The translations under genes were made by a program, and so were the position numbers. A DNA stretch of 64,000 nucleotides from positions 89,001-153,000 of the forward strand of contig CASHSZ010000092.1 in assembly GCA_949358305.1 (NCBI GenBank), read 5' to 3'. Below, in pieces: positions 48,905-58,500 of the stretch (position 1 is the first letter of the stretch; each line of letters starts with the position of its first letter). This DNA comes from Strigamia acuminata. Lineage: Eukaryota; Arthropoda; Chilopoda; Geophilomorpha; Linotaeniidae. The notes under the pieces were generated by a model, which searched no databases, had not been told where the DNA came from, and saw nothing but the letters and a program-made list of their open reading frames with translations.

Positions 48905-48925
48905 TTGCTTTCCAACCTTTTCAGG
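48905..48925 (+). promoter_or_regulatory. Possible 3' splice acceptor before gag-pol
   Basis: A pyrimidine-rich run ends in TTTTCAG|G at 48924, eleven bases before the start codon. With the GTGAGT in U5 it could define a 1-kb leader intron, but nothing else supports splicing. Confidence 0.3.
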
Positions 48926-48935
48926 TGCGATCAGC

Positions 48936-51900
48936 ATGTCTACGTCACCAGGAAGAACCTCACCTACACCGGTTACAATTCCTAAGCCGGATGAGTTGGA
49001 CGTTTTGACCTCTCGATTTGAGACGGTTGGGGTCGCAGTTGAGGAGTTGTTGAAGGAATCAAAGGCCATTACCGATCCTGCAGAGCTAGAAGCAACTGCT
49101 TTAGCCGCAGAGGAACAGATTAAGAAGATGGTTGATGACCTGAACCTGATGCAACCACTGATACCTAGAGATCAGTACATGGCCAACCTTAGGGAAATCG
49201 AGGGTTATTACACGCCCATGGCAGTGTTGAAGCACCGTAGCCAAGTGGCGCAACGATTTGTGTCGCATTGGACAGCAAATGCGTCGACGTCGTCTGCCAA
49301 TACAAGCCAGAATCAGACTAATGTTTCACAACAAAGTAGTCTTTCACAATTAGCGCGAAGGAATCGCAACGCTAAACTTCCAAAGTTGGAAATAGCAAAG
49401 TTTGGTGGAGAAGTTGTTGAGTTCAAGTCCTTTTTGGATCGATTTGACTCAACAGTGCACACAAACTCAGACCTCTCGGAAGTAGAGAAGCTGCAATACC
49501 TGCAGTCATTCTGCACAGGTGAAGCAGCAACGCTAATATCCACCTTTAGACAAGTGGATGGATCCTACGACTTAGCTCGTAGTGAATTGATTCGAAGTTA
49601 TGGGGACGACGAAGCGCAGCGAGCAGCTTTGCTCAAGTCTCTTAAGGATTTGAAACCAGTCACAGAAGTACACCCTGTCAAGGCGGTGAAGGCGCAACTT
49701 ACAAAGTTGTCTGCAACCATTAGGGTGCTTGAGCAGTTAAGTGTTCCTGTTCAGACAGCGGGCTTTCTTTTAGCACCTGACGTGTTGAGGAAGTTCCCGC
49801 CGATTATGGTCACTCAGTTTTACAGATCCCATGGAACCAAATCCTCAAATTTATTGACGATTTTGGACTTTTTTGCCACAGAAGTTAAGCTTCTAGAGCA
49901 AGTAGAAGACGTTATGGGATCCAATCTCCTTCACATTAAGAAGGACAAGGTCGATAAGAGCGACCAAAAAGAGCAACGAAAAGGGACAATGTCCACTTGT
50001 GCATTGGCTCAAGGGACAAAGAGCTCGAGTAATCCCAAGTTGACAGTCGATAAAGCGACTTGCATTTTTTGCAAAGAAGGGCACGCTAACTCCTTTTGCA
50101 AAAAAGAGATTAGCGTTGAGGACAAATCTGCCATTGCGCAAAAGAATCGGCTTTGCTACAATTGTCTGCAAAGCGGACATATGGCCATTAGATGCCGATT
50201 GAAGACGTCTTGTAAGACGTGCGGTGGTCGACACCACTCCAGCATTTGCAGGAAGTCAATCGTTACGAGTCCAGGTGGGGCAGAGAAGTCGAAGGACGTT
50301 AGTGCTAACGTTTCTTTGGCGATCTCGTCAACGCTCCAATTGATGATTTTTACAGCGGAATTAAAAACGAAATCTGGTGGTTCGCACACGGTACGTGGGA
50401 TGTTAGATCCTGGAAGTCACCGTTCTTATATTCTTAAGAGCGTAGCTGACCGGATACGGCTGAAGAGTTGTGGGTCAATAGAGGCCACAGCCCAACGTCT
50501 CAATGAGGAGAACGCAGGGTCAACGTCTTATGACGTATATAAAGTCTTGCTTCAGTCTCGACACGGAGCCAAAGAGCTCAAGGTGACAGCTTTAAGCGCA
50601 AAGAGTTTACCACATGTGTATGGTATAGCCAGCCCAGAAACGATTAGAAAGGTGAAAGATTTGGGGTTTGAGTTAGCTGAGGACTTACCTTCAACTGCAG
50701 GCAATGTTGATATCTTGCTTGGCGTTGATGTCTGGTGGGAAATCTGCTTGGATGGACGCAAACGCCTGGATAGTCGACTGGGTTTGGTGAACACCATCTT
50801 TGGGTGGGTGTTATCAGGAGCAGCTGGGTCGACTAATGTCTTCTCAGAGAGCTCGCGCGACGTTTCTTGCTGCAACACCTGTGATATTAAAACAGACCGA
50901 GACTTGGAGAAGCTATGGAGTTTAGAAGCCGTTGGTATTAGTGCCGGCGAGCGTGATTCCGATTTTATTAGAGATCGTTTCGAGAAAACAAAGACAAGAA
51001 GAGAAGATGGTCGTTATGAAGTTTGCTTACCTTTCAATGAGCGAATTGGTTCGTTGGAATCCAATTGGGATTTGGCATTGAATCAGTTGTCGCACACGTT
51101 GAGAAGGATTGACAGCAGCAGTGACCACAAAGAACGCTACCACAAAGCCATGTGGGACTACGTGCACGAAGAGCACGCAGAAGTAGTACCTCTTGCAGAA
51201 AGATACAAGAAGTCTGGCGTTTATGTTATTCCGCACCATCCAGTGATTAGGGAGGATAGAGATACAACGAAGTTTAGAGTAGTTTTTAACGCGTCGTCTT
51301 CTAAGAAAGGAGTTCCTTCTTTAAACGACTGCTTATACCCTGGTCCGAGCCTTAATCCGGACATTGTGCCAGTAATTGTTCGTTTCCGACTTTACTGTGT
51401 GGTTGCGATAGCGGACATTAAACAAGCCTTTCTTCAGGTATTGATTAAGTTAGAACATTGCGATTACTTAAGATTTTTGTGGGTTTCCGACGAATATTTT
51501 CAGAACGAATATTCATGGCAAAACTTATGGGACCATTTGGTTGTGTTACGGATGATAGTTGTGCCTTTCGGTGTCAACTCATCCCCGTTTTTGCTCTGCG
51601 CGGTTATTCGAGCGCAGGGGCGTCTATATTTAGTCCTTTTTCCGAAGGAAGCAGACGCCCTGGACAAGGGAATTTACATGGATGACCTGACGTCCGGCGA
51701 CGATAACGCTGCAAAGACGACGCAACATTGCGTGAATTTACGAACTATTCTAGATGAGGGAAAATTGCCTCTTGTAAAGTGGGCCACTTCAAGTGCTGAG
51801 GTTTTCAACGCGCTTAAGGGAGAAGATTTTCATATGAGAGCAGAGGAATTTAAGGATTTAGACATTATCAAGATGTTGGGTATTGTTTGGAAAGTTCAAG

Positions 51901-54191
51901 AAGATGTTATCATGTTTAGGATACCTGAAGGAGTTGAGATTACCAGAACAAGAAGGGGTATCTTATCTTTGGTGGCATCGGTCTTCGATCCTCTCGGGTT
52001 GATCTCACCGGTCATCTTGCCGATGAAATTACTTTTGCAGTCCATGTGGGGGCGAGAGATCAAGTGGGACGATAGGATTTCGGACGAGAGTTCTGAGCGA
52101 GTTACCAAATGGTACACCGACTTGCAACGTCTTATTGACGCAAAGGTCAAGCGATGGATGGGAACTTATTCGGGTCAATCATTAGATCTTGAAGTATATT
52201 GCGACGCAAGCCCGCAAGCGTATGGATGCGCAATTTATGTCCGCGCTGCGTCTGGAGATTGTCAGTTGCTTCTAAGCAAAGGACGCATTGCTCCGATGAC
52301 AAAGTTATCCCTACCACGCCTAGAGCTGACCGCCACAGTAGTGGGCGTCCGTATGACAGAGTATTTGTTGAAGGATTTCCTGCCTACCTATCCCATTGGT
52401 AAAGTCAGTTACTTCTCTGACTCAATGGTAGCATTAGGCTGGATAAGATCCGTTAAAAACCGTTGGAAGCCCTATGTTTCCAATCGGGTTGCAGAAGTTT
52501 TAGAAAAGTCTAGTCCGGAACAGTGGACATACATTCCGACAGAGCGGAATCCAGCAGACGTTTTTACGCGACCTTGCGACGCTAGAAGCCTAATGGCTAA
52601 CCGTCTTTGGTGGGATGGACCTGGCCAACCAGAAGTTCTTCCTATCGATTTAGATACCGTCGTTTTTCCGTTTGAGGAAGAGAAAAAAGGGAAGGTTGTT
52701 ACAGCTAGCATGCTGGGAAAAGCATTCACGATCAAATTTTTTGAACGCTTTAGCTCATTTAGTAAGCTTGTGAAAGTGTTTGCGCGCATGAGGCGCTGGC
52801 TACCTTTTTCTTCTTCGCGTGGGAGGGACCTCGAGTACCTCGAGATGGAGTTAGCCGAGGAAAAGGTTATTCGTTTAGCACAGGACGCGTACTTTCGAGA
52901 CGAGATATTAGCCACAGAGCTTAAGGAGAAGGTCCACAAGGAGTCAATCCTGAAAAATTTCGACATTTTTCTTGACGAAAAAGAGATCCTGAGACTTAGA
53001 AGTCGTTTAGGGAAGTCGACACTGTCTTTCGACGAGGCTTACCCTATTCTATTACACCCTGACAGCTGGGTCACCAAACTGATCATTAGACGAGCTCACC
53101 TGCAGTTGTTGCACGGTGACCTTAGCGAGACACTTTATCGTGTCCGAGATCGCTATTGGGTGATACGAGGTCGAAGAACAGTTAAGTCTGTGATTCGTAG
53201 CTGCCTAACCTGTAGGAAGGAACGATTAGGACGTCATAATCCTTCTACTGGCGATCCTCCTATGGAGAGAGTTATGCCGGCAGCTCCGTTTCAAAACACG
53301 GGCATAGATCACCTCGGACCATTGAAAATCACGAGTAAGGAAAAGGACAAAAAGGTATACATATTACTATTTACCTGCCTGGCGACGAGAGCCATTCACT
53401 TGGAAGTCTCGGTTGATTTATCGGTCGAGAAGTTTCTGTTGGCGTTCCGTCGTTTTGGCGCTCGTTTCGGTTATCCGGCGAAAGTCTTCTCGGACAATTC
53501 GAAGACCTTCGAGCGGGGTAGCCAAGAGATTCAATCGTGGGGAAAGTTATTGTGTAAGGACGGGATAAAGACATTGCTTTCGGAAAAGCGAATAGTCTGG
53601 TCTTTTATCCCACCTCTCTCGCCATGGGCGGGCGGAGCTTGGGAGAGGCTCGTCCGTTCCGTGAAGGACAAGCTACGGAAGACGTTGCTTTGCCATACAG
53701 TCGATTTGGAAACGTTACAGCCGCTGTCGGCGGAAGTCAGTTCGGTACTGAACTCGCGTCCTCTCTCTTACGTACACGAGGAACCTGATGGGGGCCGCAT
53801 CATTTCACCCGAAAACTTCTTAACAGGAGGTATGCCGAAGTTTGTTATAAATCGACCATTGCACGCCATTCGTAGAAAGGATTTACTGCATCTAGAGAAG
53901 AAGCGGAGACTTCACCTCTGGGAGTTTTGGAGGCTTTGGAAGGAAAGCTACTTAAAGCAGCTCCGGAACTTCCACGAGGTGAAGGGGGATTCCGCATACA
54001 AAAATCCAGAAGTTGGACAAGTGGTTTTGCTGGAGAAAGTAGGAAGCAATCCCTATTTCTGGCCTCTTGCCCGTATCACCGAGGTCATGCCCGGGGAAGA
54101 CGGTTTCGTTCGAGTCGTACGTGTGCTTTCGTCAAACGGCAAAGAATACAGACGATCGGTCAAACACGTACGGGCGTTGGAGCTGGACTAG
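48936..54191 (+). CDS. gag-pol: BEL/Pao Gag-Pol polyprotein
   Basis: This 1751-residue polyprotein encodes the internal proteins for retrotransposition. The start ATG has A at -3. Domains in order are: helical N-terminus (1-145); DUF1759 Gag region (about 147-300); three zinc knuckles (C376/C379/H383/C388, C407/C410/H415/C420, C426/C429/H433 or H434/C438); DUF1758 aspartic protease with D491-P-G-S, where D-S/T-G is usual; and reverse transcriptase (about 770-990) with D827 in motif A and Y914-M-D-D917. RNase H/A17 region follows with D1090, E1130, D1162 and D1208. Integrase has H1388/H1393/C1423/C1426 zinc finger and D1458, D1520 and E1570 (GGAWERLV context). A DUF5641 C-terminal domain spans about 1645-1745. 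Length and order are normal for BEL/Pao. No stop or frameshift occurs. The protein ends 52 bp before the 3' LTR with no envelope gene. The DPGS protease motif is the only unusual catalytic feature; it may be natural to this lineage. Confidence 0.96.
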   Translation: MSTSPGRTSPTPVTIPKPDELDVLTSRFETVGVAVEELLKESKAITDPAELEATALAAEEQIKKMVDDLNLMQPLIPRDQYMANLREIEGYYTPMAVLKHRSQVAQRFVSHWTANASTSSANTSQNQTNVSQQSSLSQLARRNRNAKLPKLEIAKFGGEVVEFKSFLDRFDSTVHTNSDLSEVEKLQYLQSFCTGEAATLISTFRQVDGSYDLARSELIRSYGDDEAQRAALLKSLKDLKPVTEVHPVKAVKAQLTKLSATIRVLEQLSVPVQTAGFLLAPDVLRKFPPIMVTQFYRSHGTKSSNLLTILDFFATEVKLLEQVEDVMGSNLLHIKKDKVDKSDQKEQRKGTMSTCALAQGTKSSSNPKLTVDKATCIFCKEGHANSFCKKEISVEDKSAIAQKNRLCYNCLQSGHMAIRCRLKTSCKTCGGRHHSSICRKSIVTSPGGAEKSKDVSANVSLAISSTLQLMIFTAELKTKSGGSHTVRGMLDPGSHRSYILKSVADRIRLKSCGSIEATAQRLNEENAGSTSYDVYKVLLQSRHGAKELKVTALSAKSLPHVYGIASPETIRKVKDLGFELAEDLPSTAGNVDILLGVDVWWEICLDGRKRLDSRLGLVNTIFGWVLSGAAGSTNVFSESSRDVSCCNTCDIKTDRDLEKLWSLEAVGISAGERDSDFIRDRFEKTKTRREDGRYEVCLPFNERIGSLESNWDLALNQLSHTLRRIDSSSDHKERYHKAMWDYVHEEHAEVVPLAERYKKSGVYVIPHHPVIREDRDTTKFRVVFNASSSKKGVPSLNDCLYPGPSLNPDIVPVIVRFRLYCVVAIADIKQAFLQVLIKLEHCDYLRFLWVSDEYFQNEYSWQNLWDHLVVLRMIVVPFGVNSSPFLLCAVIRAQGRLYLVLFPKEADALDKGIYMDDLTSGDDNAAKTTQHCVNLRTILDEGKLPLVKWATSSAEVFNALKGEDFHMRAEEFKDLDIIKMLGIVWKVQEDVIMFRIPEGVEITRTRRGILSLVASVFDPLGLISPVILPMKLLLQSMWGREIKWDDRISDESSERVTKWYTDLQRLIDAKVKRWMGTYSGQSLDLEVYCDASPQAYGCAIYVRAASGDCQLLLSKGRIAPMTKLSLPRLELTATVVGVRMTEYLLKDFLPTYPIGKVSYFSDSMVALGWIRSVKNRWKPYVSNRVAEVLEKSSPEQWTYIPTERNPADVFTRPCDARSLMANRLWWDGPGQPEVLPIDLDTVVFPFEEEKKGKVVTASMLGKAFTIKFFERFSSFSKLVKVFARMRRWLPFSSSRGRDLEYLEMELAEEKVIRLAQDAYFRDEILATELKEKVHKESILKNFDIFLDEKEILRLRSRLGKSTLSFDEAYPILLHPDSWVTKLIIRRAHLQLLHGDLSETLYRVRDRYWVIRGRRTVKSVIRSCLTCRKERLGRHNPSTGDPPMERVMPAAPFQNTGIDHLGPLKITSKEKDKKVYILLFTCLATRAIHLEVSVDLSVEKFLLAFRRFGARFGYPAKVFSDNSKTFERGSQEIQSWGKLLCKDGIKTLLSEKRIVWSFIPPLSPWAGGAWERLVRSVKDKLRKTLLCHTVDLETLQPLSAEVSSVLNSRPLSYVHEEPDGGRIISPENFLTGGMPKFVINRPLHAIRRKDLLHLEKKRRLHLWEFWRLWKESYLKQLRNFHEVKGDSAYKNPEVGQVVLLEKVGSNPYFWPLARITEVMPGEDGFVRVVRVLSSNGKEYRRSVKHVRALELD

Positions 54192-54243
54192 AGCGCCGGA
54201 CCTTTCGGCCGGCTGTTCTCTTCTTTTTTTCGGCTGGCAGCGA
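54192..54243 (+). other. Spacer between gag-pol stop and 3' LTR
   Basis: These 52 bases should hold the polypurine tract, yet the sequence is GC-rich then pyrimidine-rich (GTTCTCTTCTTTTTTTCGG) and ends GGCTGGCAGCGA. A short stem can form between GCCGG (54195-54199) and CCGGC (54209-54213). No purine run of useful length is present next to the LTR. Confidence 0.7.
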
Positions 54244-55504
54244 TGTTGCGAGCAAGAACGCAACAAAAAGATTTAGAAGTTTTCCACGTTTTGGCTTCTG
54301 AAAAGAAGATTTGACTTTTTAATTTGCTTTTTAGTTTTTGACACAAGTTGGAGACATATCTGAGATGTCCGGTTGTTTGGCTGACCAGCGGTCTTGTTTG
54401 GTGATGTCCTTGACGGTCGTCATGCTGCCAGTCGCACCTGGATTGGTCGGGAGATGTGTTGTCGGTCACTTGTGGTCGTTTTGATGTGATCGTTTTAGTG
54501 GTTTAGTAATTCTGTGTATTAGTTTAAGAATTATTAGAGTTGTTTTGAGATAGGCATATTTTATTTGATTGTTGTTTACCTTTTGCTTGATGTTTTAGGG
54601 GGTCAGCAACTTTCCAAGACGTGAGGCAGCAGGTGGCGAGCGGCGTAAAGCTCCCGTGACAGTTGACGGCATTTGGACGCATCGGATCCGCGTGTGTGTC
54701 TAGAGCAGCGTCGATACGCCTTGGTTTGGACTCGCGTTCGAGTCCCCACGCTGTTTGGAAGGTCCTTGCGTCGATGTCTGGTCAAGGGCGGCTATGGAAG
54801 TCTGTCTGGCTCGCTCCTGTTCGCCTGCACAGCTGTTAGCAAGTTGCTGTGCCGCCATCTTGCATGATGAGCGGTTGGCTTTTGCCTTTGAGAAGGAAAG
54901 TTGGCTTTCCTCTGAAACTAAGAATGGGAATTGTTAATACTTGTTTATTTATGTATTTTATGCCTCTAATAGATGTTAAGTTTAAGCTTTTATTACTTGT
55001 TATCAATTTGATGTAAAAGGGTTAAGTTTGAGACACGTAGCGCCCTCTTTGGAGGCAATAAGTTATTGATAATGAGTAATTGTCATTTGTAATTAAGCCT
55101 ATTTTTTAGCGCCATTGTTCACGGTTGCTAGGCGCTTGTTGTTGCTAGGCTTAGTAGTAGTTGTTGTAAAATGAAGTGTGGTTGTTAGGTTAGAATTAAA
55201 AGTTCTCCTTGTTATTTTGTTCCATTTACATGGAGTATTTATTTGGACTAACTTGCACACTTGCAACAGACATGAAGAGTGAGTAGAGAGCCAAGCTGAC
55301 TCTCCTCCTCCTTGAAGACACATTTGCTTGCCCATTAGCTGAGATGTTTTTCCCATCTGATCTACTGTTTGAGAACTAGGCCTAGTGCTAGGCCTAACGC
55401 TTTCTGCTGCTGGAATTTCTACTATACGATCATGGATGCGCAACAGGACAGTTGCCTATGAATGTACCACGCGACTTCCGAGTTCGACATGTCTGTTTGC
55501 AACA
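54244..55504 (+). repeat. 3' LTR (1261 bp)
   Basis: This LTR has the same length and, as far as I could read, the same sequence as the 5' LTR (offset 7373 bp). The YY1-like site is at 54851-54862, ATTAAA at 55195-55200 and the U5 stem-loop at 55279-55304. It ends TTGCAACA next to the GTCT duplication. Its promoter would fire rightward into satellite. Confidence 0.95.
55195..55200 (+). terminator. Poly(A) signal variant ATTAAA in 3' LTR
   Basis: This is the probable 3'-end signal for element transcripts, identical to that in the 5' LTR and followed by the same T-rich stretch. Confidence 0.55.
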
Positions 55505-55508
55505 GTCT
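55505..55508. repeat. Target-site duplication, right (GTCT)
   Basis: Direct copy of 46867-46870. The satellite core continues normally as GTCTTGTGGTGTTTG. Confidence 0.95.
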
Positions 55509-58500
55509 TGTGGTGTTTGTGCTAAGTCAACTGTGATGAGATCAAAAGTCTATTCTCCCAAATCATCGGTTGGATGTTTCTAAAACTTACATTGGAGCCT
55601 TCTACTAAGGTTTAAACACTATTTCTGAACATTCAGAGACATTGGTCTTGTGGTGTTTGTGCTAAGTCAACTGTGATGAGATCAAAAGTCTATTCTCCCA
55701 AATCATCGGTTGGATGTTTCTAAAACTTACATTGGAGCCTTCTACTAAGGTTTAAACACTATTTCTGAACATTCAGAGACATTGGACTTGTGGTGTTTGT
55801 GCTAAGTCAACTGCGATGTGAAATGAGCTCAAAATTTTTTTTTCAAAATTTATTGCTTGGGTGTTGCTAAAACTTAGATTGAAGGCTTCTACTAAGGTTT
55901 AAACACTATTTCTGAACATTCAGAGACATTGGTCTTGTGGTGTTTGTGCTAAGTCAACTGTGATGAGATCAAAAGTCTATTCTCCCAAATCATCGGTTGG
56001 ATGTTTCTAAAACTTACATTGGAGCCTTCTACTAAGGTTTAAACACTATTTCTGAACATTCAGAGACATTGGTCTTGTGGTGTTTGTGCTAAGTCAACTG
56101 CGATGTGAAATGAGCTCAAAATTTTTTTTTCAAAATTTATTGCTTGGGTGTTGCTAAAACTTAGATTGAAGGCTTCTACTAAGGTTTAAACACTATTTCT
56201 GAACATTCAGAGACATTGGTCTTGTGGTGTTTGTGCTAAGTCAACTGCGATGTGAAATGAGCTCAAAATTTTTTTCTTCAAAATTTAATGCTTGGGTGTT
56301 GCTAAAACTTATATTGAAGGCTTCTACTAAGGTTTAAACACTATTTCTGAACATACAGAGACATTGGACTTGTGGTGTTTGTGCTAAGTAACTGTGATGA
56401 GATCAAAAGTCTATTCTCCCAAATCATTGCTTGGATGTTGCTAAAACTTACATTGAAGGCTTCTACTAAGGTTTAAACACTATTTCTGAACATTCAGAGA
56501 CATTGGTCTTGTGGTGTTTATGCTAAGTCAACTGTGATGAGATCAAAAGTCTATTCTCCCAAATCATCGGTTGAATGTTTCTAAAACTTACATTGGAGCC
56601 TTCTACTAAGGTTTAAACACTATTTCTGAACATTCAGAGACATTGGTCTTGTGGTGTTTGTGCTAAGTCAACTGTGATGAGATCAAAAGTCTATTCTCCC
56701 AAATCATCGGTTGGATGTTTCTAAAACTTACATTGGAGCCTTCTACTAAGGTTTAAACACTATTTCTGAACATTCAGAGACATTGGTCTTGTGGTGTTTG
56801 TGCTAAGTCAACTGCGATGTGAAATAAGCTCAAAATTTTTTTTTCAAAATTTATTGCTTGGGTGTTGCTAAAACTTACATTGAAGGCTTCTACTAAGGTT
56901 TAAACACTATTTCTAAACATTCAGAGACATTGGTCTTGTGGTGTTTGTGCTAAGTCAACTGTGATGAGATCAAAAGTCTATTCTCCCAAATCATCGGTTG
57001 GATGTTTCTAAAACTTACATTGGAGCCTTCTACTAAGGTTTAAACACTATTTCTGAACATTCAGAGACATTGGTCTTGTGGTGTTTGTGCTAAGTCAACT
57101 GCGATGTGAAATGAGCTCAAAATTTCTTTTTCAAAATTTATTGCTTGGGTGTTGCTAAAACTTATATTGAAGGCTTCTACTAAGGTTTAAACACTATTTC
57201 TGAACATTCAGAGACATTGGACTTGTGATGTTTGTGCTAAGTCAACTGTGATGAGATCCAAAGTCTATTCTCCCAAATCATTGGTTGGATGTTTCTAAAA
57301 CTTACATTGGAGCCTTCTACTAAGGTTTAAACACTATTTCTGAACATTCAGAGACATTCGTCTTGTGGTGTTTGTGCTAAGTCAACTGTGATGAGATCAA
57401 AAGTCTATTCTCCCAAATCATCGGTTAAATGTTTCTAAAACTTACATTGGAGCCTTCTACTAAGGTTTAAACACTATTTCTGAACATTCAGAGACATTGG
57501 TCTTGTGGTGTTTGTGCTAAGTCAACTGTGATGAGATCAAAAGTCTTTTCTCCCAAATCATCGGTTGGATGTTTCTAAAACTTACATTGGAGCCTTCTAC
57601 TAAGGTTTAAACACTATTTCTGAACATTCAGAGACATTGGTCTTGTGGTGTTTGTGCTAAGTCAACTGTGATGAGATCAAAAGTCTATTCTCCCAAATCA
57701 TTAGTTGGATGTTTCTAAAACTTACATTGGAGCCTTCTACTAAGGTTTAAACACTATTTCTGAACATTCAGAGACATTGGTCTTGTGGTGTTTGTGCTAA
57801 GTCAACTGTGATGAGATCAAAAGTCTATTCTCCAAAATCATCAGTTAAATGTTTCTAAAACTTACATTGGAGCCTTCTACTAAGGTTTAAACACTATTTC
57901 TGAACATTCAGAGACATTGGTCTTGTGGTGTTTGTGCTAAGTCAACTGTGATGAGATCAAAAGTCTATTCTCCCAAATCATCGGTTGGATGTTTCTAAAA
58001 CTTACATTGGAGCCTTCTACTAAGGTTTAAACACTATTTCTGAACATTCAGAGACATTGGACTTGTGGTGTTTGTGCTAAGTCAACTGCGATGTGAAATG
58101 AGCTCAAAATTTTTTTTTCAAAATTTATTGCTTGGGTGTTGCTAAAACTTAGATTGAAGGCTTTTACTAAGGTTTAAACACTATTTCTGAACATTCAGAG
58201 ACATTGGTCTTGTGGTGTTTGTGCTAAGTCAACTGCGATGTGAAATGAGCTCAAAATTTTTTTCTTCAAAATTTAATGCTTGGGTGTTGCTAAAACTTAT
58301 ATTGAAGGCTTCTACTAAGGTTTAAACACTATTTCTGAACATACAGAGACATTGGACTTGTGGTGTTTGTGCTAAGTAACTGTGATGAGATCAAAAGTCT
58401 ATTCTCCCAAATCATCGGTTGGATGTTTCTAAAACTTACATTGGAGCCTTCTACTAAGGTTTAAACACTATTTCTGAACATTCAGAGACATTGGTCTTAT

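Larger units (their letters stand above)
48132..48935 (+). other. 5' leader between LTR and gag-pol
   Basis: This 804-bp untranslated leader holds the primer binding site candidate near its start and the tail of a 126-codon open frame (48089-48469). The frame begins inside the LTR, crosses the binding site and ends in a hydrophobic stretch. A T6-G5-purine tract lies at 48451-48463. An AT-rich second half has three short stem-loops (48679-48700, 48740-48770 and 48816-48833). A pyrimidine tract with CAG|G at 48905-48925 sits just before the gag-pol ATG. I do not recognise the 126-residue product; it may be chance or a relic. Confidence 0.6.
46871..55504 (+). mobile_element. Full-length BEL/Pao LTR retrotransposon
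   Basis: This 8634-bp element has two 1261-bp LTRs (46871-48131 and 54244-55504), a primer-binding-site candidate, an 804-bp leader and a single intact Gag-Pol gene of 1751 codons. A 4-bp GTCT duplication flanks it in otherwise continuous satellite. LTR ends are TGTTGC...GCAACA. I found no difference between the LTRs on reading, so the insertion appears very recent. The domain order (Gag, protease, RT, RNase H, integrase, DUF5641) and the family-specific domains place it in BEL/Pao. No envelope-like gene follows pol. Its activity cannot be judged from sequence alone, but no disabling mutation is seen in the gene. Confidence 0.96.

Noticed and set aside
49313-53574. Minus-strand and out-of-frame open frames inside gag-pol
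   Set aside because: They are shadows of the long coding frame with no domains of their own.
53927-54301. Plus-strand frame running past the gag-pol stop into the 3' LTR, considered as an extra 3' gene
   Set aside because: It lies mostly within the DUF5641 coding region in another frame and shows no protein similarity I recognise.
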